DNA of 64,000 nucleotides, taken from Euclidia mi. Taxonomy: Eukaryota; Arthropoda; Insecta; Lepidoptera; Erebidae. Position 1 is the stretch's first letter, and each line of letters begins with the position of its first letter. The translations under genes were made by a program, and so were the position numbers. The notes below the pieces were generated by a model. It was not told the DNA's origin. It did not search any database and was given only the letters and a program-made list of their open reading frames with translations. The stretch is from assembly GCA_944739405.2 (NCBI GenBank), contig OX123186.2, positions 92,297,034-92,361,033 on the forward strand, in the 5' to 3' direction. Shown piece after piece: positions 33,818-45,700 of the stretch.

Positions 33818-34349
33818 AAAACATAGTAGATACTTAGATTAATGTTAAATCAATTTGATAGAGTAAATATCCCGACTAGTTCGAACGATGACCTTAGAGT
33901 CCGATTCCGTAATCACGACAAAGCTCAGCAAATTTTTTTTGATAAAATATTCGATTATAAACTCGCACGATACAAATCGTGAAATGTATATAAATACATC
34001 ACTTTATGAAAACGACCAAAACAGTTATATTGAACTGGCGGAAACGTCGGTTAAACAGAGGCATTAAAATCTTAAAATAGTTAAATATTACCTGGAAGAA
34101 CCGTTTTAGTAAAATTGTTTGAAATCTTGATAAAGATAAATGACCTTTAACAGTTCGCATAATCGCGAGAATGGCCACGAAAGCAGCGTCTCGAATGAAA
34201 CCAGAGCTAAAATTAAAAATAATATTATTTGTAAAGCTGAAAGTGGAACAGATAATATAAAAAAATTGTCAGAGATTGTGCAATCAATAGAAACAACTAG
34301 ATCTTACACATAATACGGCAGTGACCAAACTAGCGGCACATTCAGAACA

Positions 34350-34612
34350 GACGACCGGTTGGCGCAGCGGGAGTGTAAGCGACTGCTTCGCCGAAGGTCG
34401 CGGGTTCGATTCCCGCTCTAGTCAAACATTTGTGTGCATGAACATGGATGTTTGTCTTGGTCTGGGTATGTATAATATGTATGTATTTACAAAAAAAAAG
34501 TATATATGTATGTTAATCCATTATCTAGTACCCATAGTACAAGCTTTGCTTAGTTTGGGACTAGATGGTGTTGTGTGAATGTGGTAGAATATTATTATAT
34601 ATTATATTATTC
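34350..34612 (+). repeat. tRNA-derived SINE
   Basis: ACGACCGGTTGGCGCAGCGG forms the head and GGTTCGATTCCCGCTCTAGT the B-box region. GTTTGTCTTGGTCTGGGTA and TTGGGACTAGATGGTGTTGT are the body and tail. It is the best-preserved copy of this family in the window. Confidence 0.88.
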
Positions 34613-35918
34613 AACGACACACCACGGGTAAAATCGGGAAGCGAGTAACTACGGAATTCGATATTCAATCTAACCTTTTTTAGATTCGTTTTTGACATAA
34701 GCTCCACACAAAATATGTAAATCTCGAATCTCAAAATCCATGGATGGATCGAATACTGAAACCGGCCGTAAGAGAAGCAAATAGCAGATAATATGCTTAT
34801 ACTAATGTTAATTAACGAGTCTATACAGTGTAATTTAATGAAAATATAGGTGAAATACCTTTATTTTTAATAAATCTGTATTTCATAAAGAAAATTGTAA
34901 TTCTATAAAGGAAAGCACCGCAATCAAATATTGGATCTAAGTTCATATACACAGCACGAAAGGAAAATTACTCTCCTGTAGCAAGAGTGCAATAAAGAAT
35001 TTAAGAAAAGACGATTACCTTAAACGGAACACATGATTCACATGGATTTTGCTAAAAATACTATGAAGAAATACGGTCTTAAAACTTTTGGAAGTACACA
35101 ACTCACTCTACCAGAAGTTGTCTTATTAATTCTTGTACATGTACATATCTAGTTCCTGTCCTGTTCGCGATTATTTTTGGTGTAGAATTGGTATCCAATA
35201 TAAATTTTGAGGCTAATTTTCGTTGTTGTGAAATGTATTTGAAAAATAAATGTTGAGAGAAATTAATAAATAAACGTTGATATTGATGGGTTTTTGGTTT
35301 TCTGTTACTTAATTTCATTTGATTGGGCATGAATGGAAAGCTTTTATAAATTCTGGCTATTCCCCTTAGGATAAGCTAAACTGCGTTTTACTTTTGGTAT
35401 TAGACTCAAATCCGTAACCAGAGCGCCAAAAAATGTCAGACCGGAATCAGACTCAGTTTCGATCTTAGTTATAACTGCCCTTGTTTATATGTCTATTATT
35501 GTCAGTAAAATGTAGTAGACTGAGATATAGTAGACACTGAGAATCATAATACAGACATAACAGGACAATTAAATAAAAGAAAATATCGAAGATAAAGAAG
35601 TACGTCATTATTTTTAAGATTATCCACAGCTGAACATGATATTTATTCATTAGTAAATTGATAAAGTAGCAAATTGGTAAAGTAGCATAATTACCCAACT
35701 TATTTGTAATTCTAATCTATCTGTTTTATCTGTAATATAGTACTAATGTAATTCATGCTTATCATTATTAAAATATAATAATAATAATACTATTAAGATC
35801 TCTTCATTTGCACGTCATATAAAATATTTTCACTTTATTTATTTTACCCCATCTATTATTGCTTTCTTTTTTGTTTCTCCCATCCCCTTAAGGCACGATT
35901 TTGGTTGCTTTATTTTAG

Positions 35919-36103
35919 TGCCCGTGTTTGGTACGAGTCGAAGGGGGAAGCCGGTCATCTTGGTGGGCGAACACAAGTTTTATAAGCACACCTTCTCTAG
36001 GCATGGACAACGTTGGTTGTGCAACTATAGGAAATGCAACGCAACACTCTTCACCAAAGATGACGTCATTATCGGGACATGCAGAGATCATAATCATAAA
36101 TGA
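35919..36103 (+). CDS. mod(mdg4): FLYWCH terminal exon 19 (compact variant)
   Basis: TTGCTTTATTTTAG ends at 35918 (TAG acceptor). TG plus 60 residues follow to TGA, one of the shortest fingers. PVFGTSRRGKPVILVGEHKFYK is at residues 1-22. R31-W32-L-C34 and Cys39 are only four residues apart (N-Y-R-K), where the array norm is six or seven. DD, an extra Cys54 and H57-N-H59-K follow. The frame is clean and the ligands are all present, so the shorter knuckle seems real and not a lesion. Confidence 0.87.
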
Positions 36104-38690
36104 CGTTTTTAGTTTAGTTTTCTTAATAGTCTAGTTCTAAGTGTCGAACTTGATAGTTATAGTTCTATTTCTTTTCTATTTAGTGATAAGTGATACTATG
36201 GTATTTCATATTTTCCTGAAACTGTTAGGTTGAATTAAAATGTTTACATAATATTTTTGAATTACGTGAGTAAATACTGTAAAAGAATTTAAGTAATGAA
36301 TAGGTACAAAACGAAAACTAACATGTTTTCAAGTTTAAGTGAGAGCGATATACAAATGTTACGTGGTATTAAATGTAAGTTTGTTGGTTGATTTGATAGT
36401 ATAATATGTTATAAAGCGTTGTTCTATTAATTGAAAGGCTGTTTGTTGAATTTGTGCTATCATCGCTTTTTCAACTAAGAGAAATCATTCATATAACATG
36501 CATTAATTCATTTTTTTTTAGATTTCTTATCTTTTTCATTACCACTATTATAAAAGAGCCGCTCTAGTGCTACAGGATGGTGACCTTTTGAATATATTTG
36601 CTTATTTGAGATATATCCACATATATGATTTTGCACAGGGTAGATATAGATATAGTCCGTGTGGTGACGGATTAAGAATACGGAATGTCACCACCCCATA
36701 TCATCCCATGGGTGTCGTAAGAGCCGACAGAGGGAGCACAATGTAGAGAACAGCACTGTAAGAGAAGGAAAACTTGATACAAACCCTATACCAACCCGTT
36801 TGGCCAGCGTGGTGTAGTAGGCCAATTCCTCCTTTCCAAGGAGAGGCCTAGTCCAGCAGTGGACTGTCAAAGGCTGATGATATAGATATACAAGTTTCGT
36901 AGTTATAAGATTCAGAGTGTTTGTCTTTCTTATTTTTAGTTAACAATGTTGAATACGTAGGTAACTAATTTATCCATATCTCCTCAATAATAGCAAAAAG
37001 TGATATACATTTATAGTTGACGCTGGTATACAAATTAGCTTAGCTGGAATTCATATAAAATGTTCTTAGTACGAAACATTTTGTGACAAATTGGCAACTA
37101 TTAAAGAAAATATTTCACATAGAAGAGGTAAGTTAAATTAGTTAGCATTTTGTGTTTTTGTATAAGGCAGTATGTTGCATTTGTACTTAATTCGCTTTCT
37201 GTGTGCCTACTTCATTTCATAAAAAATATAAGTCACATAATGTGACGAACGTTTATCTAATATATTTTGATGTTATTCAATATTGTCATAATCTAGATAT
37301 AAAATAATTGTTAACTAAGTTGCTTACTACTTGATTTGGTATAAGTTGCTAGATTTATATGATGGAGTCTTATTATAAGTGACATGGGCGTAATGTGGGT
37401 GAAATACAAAGTTCATGATACAAGTGCGATGATGTATTTGTCTTAATGTTTTTATTTTTGGTGCTTATACATATTAATTACTGGATATAGGATATAAGTA
37501 AAGGGATATTTCATGCATATTTTCGCCAATGATATACCTGAAGTTATTTGGTAAATTAGTCAAATCATTCTTGTCGCTCATGGAGACCAAAATATGTACT
37601 TTATTTATAAGTTACTACTACTACTCAGAAGGTAAGGCTTTTTAGAAATAGAATAATCGATTTAAAACTTTTACGATGTGTATACATCATAAATAATATT
37701 ATTAAAGCGGGTCTTAATCGCGATATTTCACTAATGTTAGTGTTGGTCCGGAGATATTTTTACCATAAATAAATAAGTATCGCAAGTAAAACAAGACCCG
37801 TTTAATAAAATTGCATGAGAAATAGAATGTTTCTTTAGATATACATTTAACCTGTGCACAGGTCAGTGTATAAATATATAAAATAAATAAATATACATTG
37901 GGTGCAAAGAAACTGAGAGAAGTTCCTTCATAATTTTTTGTTTGGTTAAGTTTGAATGTTTTTAATTTTATTCTCAAATGTGTCATATTTTGCGTGAGGT
38001 CCATTTTAAACATAGTTTATTTTTATATGCTTTATGTTGTTTTATTTACCTTGTACTTTTCCGAAATAAGTAATCACCATACTATTAACAAATAATAGTT
38101 TCTGTTTTACCAGTTAATAGCTAGCTAGTTGCCACTGAAGGTTCTTTTAAGTTGGGTGGTCGATATTAAAGCCTGGGACGTAGGGATGTTGGCTTTTATG
38201 TAACAATGATGAGGAACGAACCTCATGTGTCTCTAAATGTTATAACTCTTTATACTATTATCATCATTTTAGGTTTACTACAGTTTTAATCACTAACTTT
38301 TGCTTTGAAGCTGGACTTATTTCTACTGTAATTATTATATTAACAGATTAACAGACATCTGATCTACGTATCTTAACGCCTTAGGAAGTTCTGTGCTTAG
38401 GTGAAGATATCGAGGGTAAATAAACCCCAAGTAAAACATAAAACTAGCTTAAAGGAACTTTTTAACACTGTCTTTCTTACGTAGGTATTTTATAGATTTA
38501 TATATGTTTAAAGGATTTTGTTGAAATCGATGTATCAGTGTATGAATATTATTGAAGCATATCTTAACATAAATAGGATAAAAAACCCGTACATAAAAGA
38601 TTAGCTACTACTTTGTAATTTAGCAAATATTTCCACAAATAAAAAGTTGCTCTTTTTAAGTTTTTACTCTGCCGTCGAATTCATTTACAG
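36104..38690. other. Spacer with a LINE tail
   Basis: 36640-36890 is a LINE 3' region: GTGACGGATTAAGAATACGG, ATGGGTGTCGTAAGAGCCGA, CAACCCGTTTGGCCAGCGTG and GGAGAGGCCTAGTCCAGCAG, ending TGATGAT. The rest is AT-rich without motifs. I saw no exon. Confidence 0.6.
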
Positions 38691-38881
38691 AATTTCGCAT
38701 CATAAAAACATGGAGTAATAGGAGGATACTGCTAATGGGCAAGTAAAGGTACGGAGTCCATAGTTCGTCTCGGGAGCCGAAAATCCGCTGGATTTGCACC
38801 AGGAAGACCGCTGGCTGTCGGGCCACCGTCATCACTGTGGACGACCAGATCATTAGAATGTTTAATAATCATCAACATTAG
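38691..38881 (+). pseudogene. mod(mdg4): FLYWCH exon 20 with one nonsense codon
   Basis: TTCATTTACAG ends at 38690. AA, then 62 sense codons and one internal stop, all in a single frame. LLMGK at residues 13-17 is followed by TAA at 38744-38746, where the array has the conserved Tyr of G-x-Y-R-Y. TAC to TAA explains it. Beyond it lie RYG, KIRW-I-C, GCRAT, TVDD and NHQH with TAG at 38879, all in register. The region before the stop has also drifted (WSNRRILLM). It is probably dead, or a sequencing error, or a form ending early without a finger. Confidence 0.85.
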
Positions 38882-39831
38882 GATTTTATATTGTCTTTTG
38901 AAATATTTACCACTAACGTTTGTTTCGAGTATCCAATATTTCGGCACCAAGTACCGAAGCTGCTCCAAGCGCCATGATAACGAATGTCCTCTACCTCTAC
39001 CTCTATCCCAAAAGTACCTATATATGCAACAGTGACCACGAAAGTTTAAATTAATAGATTAGTATTAGAGCTAAGTGCTTTGAACTTTTAAATATAGTTA
39101 ATTTAGCGGAAGGAGATGCATTAATTTTTTATTCATTAATTTCAGTACTTTATCTGTACTTATATATAAAAATTGTATACATTTCACATATAGGTATATA
39201 AATAGAGAGAAATATATTGTCTAAAAAAATATTTACACTTATTGATGGTTACCTGATCGTTTGGTTAATTTACAATCGATTGTGTGGATTTGAATATGGA
39301 ACTGTAATAAAATATGCCTATTTACATTTGTCTCAGAGCTGTGATTAAATGTTACTTACTATATGTATGTACCTACTATACCTGTAAGTTTAAAGTTTAT
39401 TGCTATTTTTTAAAAGAAATTAAGTGTTATATGCGGGTGTTTAATTAGTCACCTGTTGCTTACCTTAACTGTATACTAATTAGTCAACAATAATCCTTTA
39501 TTAAGTTAAGTTAAGCTTTTGGCGTGCATTAGTTTAGGATGTGCGTTCTTTGTCAGTCAATAACGCAAAAAATTTATACATACAGTGTACAGATAAGCAA
39601 AATTAAATGTATATAATAAGTTATCGTTTGTATTTACTATGGTTTCTATAATATACACCGGTTCTCAGAGACTTTTTTTAATAGCAGTCACACTGTGGGG
39701 TTGCGAAATGAACCTGGACGACACTCATGTCGCTCTTTCTTCACATTTGGCAGAACTTTGTCTTTATTTTAAGGTTACGTTTTTCGATGGAGGTCTGGTA
39801 CTTCTCTTTTAAATGTTACGTTATGTTACAG
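38882..39831. other. Exon-free AT-rich spacer
   Basis: No motif, RNA gene or mobile-element signature is recognised between exons 20 and 21. Confidence 0.5.
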
Positions 39832-40028
39832 ATATTTCCTACGCCACGTCTCGTTGGGGGAACCCAGTGATGTGTTATCAGGGTCACTGTTACGCAAGAC
39901 ACGCTATGAGTAGGCCGCCCATGACCCGGTGGGTTTGCAACAAAGCCCGCAGCAAGTATAAGTGCAGAAATACTATTATTTTACTCGAAGATAGGATACA
40001 CAGAATATTGCACAACCACACTCATTGA
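39832..40028 (+). CDS. mod(mdg4): FLYWCH terminal exon 21 (divergent)
   Basis: TTACGTTATGTTACAG ends at 39831. AT plus 64 residues follow to TGA. SYATSRWGNPVMCYQGHCYAR is at residues 2-22. R32-W33-V-C35 and Cys44 are eight residues apart (C-x8-C, the widest here). ED and an end with three histidines, H60-N-H62-T-H64, follow. Cys14 and Cys19 are extra. Changes fall at positions fixed elsewhere (Val-Ile to Met-Cys, Tyr-Arg to Cys-Tyr), yet the frame is clean, so I call it intact but fast-evolving. Confidence 0.85.
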
Positions 40029-40591
40029 TTTATTGTTTATAATATATTGTTTGGTTTAATTTTATTTTGAATTTTATTGTTTTACTTTTTATATTAAATA
40101 CTTTAAGTCTTTCGACCGGCTTTCAATGGTCGTGGTCAGGGAGGTTTCATTATGTTTTCCGCATGTGTATTTCACCATTTCCATGCTACTTTCCAGAACA
40201 TGCCAATTTGCATGCCACAATCATGCCGTCTTACCTGTACAATACAACTGTAGAGATACATCTGTCAACTTTTTTTCGCAATGTTGGTTATCATTATCAG
40301 CCGTCATCTGACCTCTAACGCCCGTTTCCAAAATTCTATTTATTTGATGGATTTGCCTACCGGAGTAAGATATTTGACATATTTTGTATGGAGCTTATGT
40401 CAAATATCTACATATCTCTAGAAACTAAATCCATGGACGTAGGAGACAAAGTGGTCATAATATTCAAATATTATGTAGGTAAGTATAATTATTATGTGTA
40501 TTGTATGTTACGTCATGTAGATTTTCGAACAAGTAATAGTGGTGAAATTACTGTGCTAATTTCGATGTTGATATTTTCAAATCGTTCGCAG

Positions 40592-40785
40592 CGCCGAGGT
40601 TTTTGCTTTCAAGATACGGAAAACCGGTGATAGAATCTGGCGGGTTCCGTTACAACCAGTCAAGTGGCGGCACTAAGCACAAGGTTAGATGGACATGCGT
40701 ACGGGTGTCAACGGGATGTAAGGCCAGGATCTATACCATTGATGATGTCATCTACAAGGTGTCTAATAGTCACAATCATTCATAA
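40592..40785 (+). CDS. mod(mdg4): FLYWCH terminal exon 22
   Basis: The acceptor is TTTTCAAATCGTTCGCAG ending at 40591, a weak tract. CG plus 63 residues follow to TAA. PRFLLSRYGKPVIESGGFRYNQSSGG is at residues 1-26. KVRW33-T-C35, Cys42-KAR, TIDD and H60-N-H62-S follow. AATAAA lies at 40957-40962. Its SRYGKPVI and GGFRYN resemble zone D exons, over 18 kb away, more than its neighbours. It may therefore be a surviving founder of that group. Confidence 0.87.
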
Positions 40786-41029
40786 TGGTGACGTCAAATG
40801 CTCATCATCATCCTAGCTCTGTCTCGTTTGCGATCCAAGACTCACGCCTTGGAACCCGATGTCGATGACGATGACTTATATAGGTACTACAGAGTGTAAA
40901 TATTTAGTAGAATGTTGTTATTTTTTCGCTGTGTCTCGTAGCGTTCTGTATGATTTAATAAACTTATTTCAATTTGCAGTAATTTTTATTTTATGGAAGT
41001 TGTTAGGCCTTTATAAATTCAAGATCTAT

Positions 41030-41260
41030 TGGAATAATTTATTTCATCATCAACAGCCCTATGTACTGTCCCACTGCTGGGCACGGGCCTCTTCTCACTA
41101 TGAGAAGGGTAAGGCCATAGTCAACCACGCTGGCCAAGTGCGGATTGGCAGACTTCACAGTCATGTCTTTGGAGAACATTATATGGAGAACTCTCAGACA
41201 TGCAGGTTTCCTCACGATGTTTTCCTTCACCGATATGCAAGCGATAATTAACAATTTTAA
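41030..41260 (-). repeat. Common lepidopteran interspersed repeat, inverted
   Basis: CATCATCAACAGCCCTATGT, CCCACTGCTGGGCACGGGCC, GGTAAGGCCATAGTCAACCA and TTTCCTCACGATGTTTTCCT are seen in order. A diverged copy with the same order lies at 62815-63005. Both look like LINE 3' ends read backwards. Confidence 0.7.
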
Positions 41261-41385
41261 TTGTTAATTGTTAATAATTTATTTATTTGGTACTAATATA
41301 TAAATAAGTGGTGAGGGGTTGTGAGTATTTTTCATGGTAAACTGTTCGCAACAGCAATTATTTTGTTCTTACCTGTCCTACGGCA

Positions 41386-42019
41386 GGTAGGTATTCAACA
41401 TCCCCCCCGTGGGATCTCTACCTTGTCGTGGTGGGGGGGCTCAGTAACCGTGGATTGGTCACCCGCGGTGAAGCTAAGAGGGATCCAGGAGGGGACGCTC
41501 CGCGTGGGCTTGGAGGGGCCTGCGCAGGATGCGTCCAACGGTGCGGGTGCGGGGGGACAGTTCTGTCTGTCCCTCGCAGTCGGGCGCGGTCGCGGGAGGA
41601 GAGGCGTGTCGGTGTTGCGTTGCCGCGCGCCCTATCTCCCGCGACCGAATGGGGGCGCACCATTCGATGCGTCGCGGTGGGGCCGCAGAGGAAGAGGAGA
41701 TGCGGTGTTGCGTTGCCGTCCTCCCTATCCTTTGCGGCCGCTGGGCGTTTTGGCGGCGGAGTCCAACACCTTAATCCGTCGCCAAGGGGGTTTTGTTCGG
41801 GGCCCGCCTGACCATCTGGCGGGCCAATACCCGTCGGAGGGTGGCGACGAGTGCTTTGGTGATGCCCCACCCTCCGACACACGGGTACATGGCGGAAGTC
41901 GAGGTGGTTTTTAGTGGAAACACCACATACTCCGGCTCTTATTTCCCCCAAGAGTCGGAGATCCGAAGGGATTTTCCACCTCGTAAAAAAAAAAAAAAAA
42001 AAAGGTAGGTATTCAACAT
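41386..42019 (+). mobile_element. Internally deleted R1-like non-LTR element with 16-bp target duplication
   Basis: Direct repeats GGTAGGTATTCAACAT at 41386-41401 and 42004-42019 flank the element at 41402-42003. It starts CCCCCCCGTGGGATCTCTAC and ends in an A-run of about 19. The body is strikingly GC-rich against its surroundings. The opening and closing wording resemble R1-clade elements of moths, with the coding part missing. The several overlapping frames at 41321-42080 on both strands are composition effects. Intact duplications and poly(A) mark a young insertion. Confidence 0.8.
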
Positions 42020-42293
42020 GCCGTAAAACAGGTAAGAAAATAATTGATTTTAAGTTAGGTATTACTCTATATTGGTACAATATTGTTTTAGTATAAAAGT
42101 AATTTCATTTTGTAATATTTAATAAATTAATTATAGTACTGGAAAGTTAGGTATTCAATATCTACATGCTTAAGATTTGTACTGTTGTTTTTTTACTTTC
42201 ACTTACACATTATTTTATTATTTTATCTAAGCCTATCCACAACAAATTTGTATATATAGTTTAAACTAAAACAAATACTTTATCATTTTCCAG

Positions 42294-42496
42294 GTTACAT
42301 GACATGCAAGTTTGAAAAGACGCGTTTTGGCAATCCCGTCATAATTGTAGGAAAGTACCGGTACAATAAGTGGAGCGGCAGCAAAGGTGCTCAAGTTCGA
42401 TGGATTTGCGTGAAGAACCAGCAGGGATGTAGAGCCACTATCACAACCATCGATAACGTCATTGTTAGGACTAAGAACTATCATACACATATGTGA
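42294..42496 (+). CDS. mod(mdg4): FLYWCH terminal exon 23 (zone C)
   Basis: TATCATTTTCCAG ends at 42293. GT plus 66 residues follow to TGA. The N-terminal lead is longer than usual (YMTCKFEK) before TRFGNPVIIVGKYRYNKWSGSKGAQV (residues 9-34). R35-W36-I-C38, Cys45-RAT, TIDN and H63-T-H65-M follow. NKWSGSKG is the hallmark of zone C, which starts here. The stop is one residue after the last His. Confidence 0.89.
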
Positions 42497-42519
42497 GAAA
42501 TATTAATTTTATATTACAC

Positions 42520-42720
42520 TAGAGGACGCCAGCAGCTACGCCTGCAATTTTTTAAATTTTCCCGTTTTGGCCGATCCCGTGGGAATTTCGGGAAATCCCT
42601 TCTTAGTGCACCCCTACAGTCCCCAAGGAATATACATGCCAAATTTCAGCTTCCTGCGCCCAAAGGCTGTATCGTGTCAGTCAGTAAGTAACGCAAGGAT
42701 TTTATATATTAAGATTAGTA
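42520..42720 (-). repeat. Helitron-like or MITE fragment
   Basis: ACTAGAGGACGCCAGCAGCT, CCGATCCCGTGGGAATTTCG, CATGCCAAATTTCAGCTTCC and AAGGATTTTATATATTAAGA occur in order. It begins about 25 bases after the exon 23 stop, so it may supply part of that exon's 3' UTR. Confidence 0.5.
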
Positions 42721-45700
42721 CGGCTTTGCTTTTAATTGGATGAGTAGCAGGCAATTCGGATGTGCAGAGATACAATGGATACGTAGGTATATGTTTACTA
42801 GTGTGCTTATGTCACTGGCACAGGCTGGCAAAGATAAAAAAACGTAAAAGTTTGCATGACTGACGTAGTAATTAACTACGGCTCCTCTTATAGTCGGTTC
42901 TCATACGCCTTATTAGAATACCCGTCGACAACCTACACCGGAAACATTTATCATTAAATTATATCTGTTGTCTCAAATACAATTTTTATTGAGTTTTATA
43001 CAGTATGAAGAATAGTTTCTAGAAGAGATTTTTAGTTGTCATGGTGATGTGATTAATTTTTTTATTTTGAATCATATTATTCACGGCTTATTTCGTTTAT
43101 TGGGAAACATATAATTTGTTTTTCTGCCATAGTCTAGTCGTATATTTTATCGGATTTTTAGTATTGATCCAGTTTTTATTTCTGTCAAGATATTTATATA
43201 ATTATGATGTCTTTCTTCTATTTTATTATATTTATTCTTCTATTAAAAGTATAGTTAGTCAATAGATAGTTTCTCGTCCTTAGATAATAATAATGATAGC
43301 ATAATGCTTAATTGCGTTGCGTTTGTACGTGATTAATAATTTAATGGATCTTGTCAACGAGTGAACGTTAAAGTCGCAGTTAGAAAAGTTTGCCAAAAAT
43401 AGATTTAATAAGATCTGGTTTATAAAATATTTATCATCCTTAAAAAAATACTTCCGCTGTTACAAGCGTGTTCGAAACAATGGTATGCAAACATCTTAAT
43501 TACCTAATATATAATAATATTCTACCACATACACACATCACCATCTAGTCCCAAACTAAGCAGAGCTTGTACTATGGGTACTAGATAGTGGATAAACATA
43601 CCTACCTACATGTAAACTTTTTTTTGTAAATATATACGTATTATACATAGAAACACCCAGACCAAGACAAACATCCATGTTCATGCACCCAAATGTTTAA
43701 CTTGAGCGGGAATCGAACCCGCGACCTTCGGCATAGCAGTCGCTTACACTCCCGCTGCACCAACCAGTCGTCGAAGATCTACTTTCTATAATATTCTCTA
43801 AGGAAGCTACGCAGTGCTGGATGTTATTTTTATTTATTGTTCGTGTTGTACTTCTGTAACTGAGTGTATATGCCAAAACTAAATATACACTGTAAAAATA
43901 ACGAATCGTGCTAAAATGAGAAATTAATTACTAAGACAGCTAAAACCGCCTATATTAATGTATTTTAACACACTTGGTTCGGCGTTGCACCGAACCGTAA
44001 GTACTAGGCGATTTGGTGATATGGAAAAATATTAATTATTGTGGACTGTATAAAGGATGGCTGGTAAATCGCCTATAGGAGTGGGTTATAGGGAGGAATA
44101 GGAGGCGGAGGTATGGGAGCAGAGCACGCCTTACCTTAATAAAATGGCGGCTTGTCGGCGTCTTCCGAGAGTCGGGCCACAAGCTGATCACTCCACCTGG
44201 ATCCAGCCCGAAGCTGCACGGATCACTCCACTACACCCGCGGGCGGTTTAGTTCTCGTTTATAGTATAAAATAGCGGTAAAAGATTGCGGTGCTGCATGT
44301 ATTCGTCGCGGTGTGGAGCTGTGTCCTGCACAGCCGGTCAGCGGGACCGATGAATTTCGACACTGCGGTATGCAAAGGAATTTATTAGCTAGGTGTTGAC
44401 ATAATAAATTATCAATAGAAAGATAGATGGCGCTACCAACACTTTAAAGTAAATGTAAAAAAAGATGTACTTCTTTGTAACGATTCCACGTAATTTAAGC
44501 AAAATTCCAGCTTATGTCTGAAGTAATACTATTATTTAACGCTATCTCGCTTTATCATAAATGAATGGGTCTTTTACACTACTAGTGCTGGACCGTTGCC
44601 GTATGACAACCGGCGTCGGCGGTGTCGTACGATGCGCGGTCGGTTGTTTTATATTTACCGTACAAAGTACACACAGCTACAACTGAAGCTATGTTATAGC
44701 TTACAGTACGATTATAATACTTATTTCCTAAACCATAAGAACGGTACAAAGGGCAATGTGTATAACTTGAGGGGTAGCCGGGTGTACTAGACGCAATAAT
44801 CAGTGCGTAAATCGTCAACTGTTTGTTATAAAAAACAAAAACAAAAAGCGCCTTGAAAGTCCTGAGCATTAGGTTACTACCGTTTCAAAATAAATTAATA
44901 AAACCGGTTGTAATACTTGTAATGAATGCCAAAGTATGTGCCCTCGTCAGCAATTCAGAATGGACATAACGTTTTGTTAGTATTCCCCCTTGATATATCG
45001 AAATGCACTCTCATTGGTTGTTGCTTACAGCTGGTACCGCATGTTAGTATAACGGACAGTCTGCAACTGTGTTATGTCAGTTAAATTGTGATTTTACTTA
45101 TTGCAAACATTTGTTATCGGTGTTGTTTTATGTCAATCGTTGAAATACTTGGTAAGTTTTATAATGTTTTGCAGTAAAATGAAGCAGTAATTTTTTAATC
45201 AGACATAATGTGATGTAATTTTTAATTCTCGTTTTGTATACTTTTGACTGCCACAGTGACATTATAAGGTAAATACTTATTTATTGTGTAATTTATTACA
45301 TGTATTTATTATGTAGAGTTTTAAAATATTGTTATTTTGCGCTTTCAAATAAAATGGTTTCACAAGATAGTCCGACAATTCTACAAGAGTGCGAAGCACG
45401 TCATGCATACGGACGAACACGTACATCGCGTTGAACTCACGCAATTGCTTTTGCATGAAAAAAAATAACAGTCTTAGGCTGACCCACATTAAGCGCGCGC
45501 GATCCTCTGGCGTGCGCACCGTGCGCGTGTCGCAGGCGCGCTGAGTGAGCGTCGCGTTTTGCCGGCGTGTGACGTGTGTGCAGCGAGCGCGCAGCGCTCG
45601 AATCATCTTACATCGCACGACACCAACTGGTCGGCTGTCACCAACCATCTAATCTGAAAGCGCCTTAATAGTTAGTCAGAGAGCTTTTTTGTGATATATA

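Larger units (their letters stand above)
31578..35918. other. 4.3-kb exon-poor stretch
   Basis: This is the widest gap without an intact array exon outside the large elements. It holds a possible decayed FLYWCH-like relic (33200-33400), a lysine-rich transposon-type frame (33578-33817), a SINE (34350), and a piece near 32865-33020 whose GACTTCGTCGGCCT and GATCCCGCGGGAATATCGGG resemble other Helitron-like family members such as 42525-42720. The rest is unassigned AT-rich DNA. Confidence 0.55.

Noticed and set aside
34350..34612. Functional tRNA gene
   Set aside because: The A and B boxes belong to a SINE head with the shared body and tail. No complete cloverleaf was recognised.
41321..42080. 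Long frames on both strands, up to 220 codons
   Set aside because: They lie in the GC-rich non-LTR insertion. Several frames are open at once and none shows a protein motif.
44080..44360. CpG-rich promoter
   Set aside because: GC content is raised, but there is no adjoining gene start or known core motif, and it could be a worn repeat.
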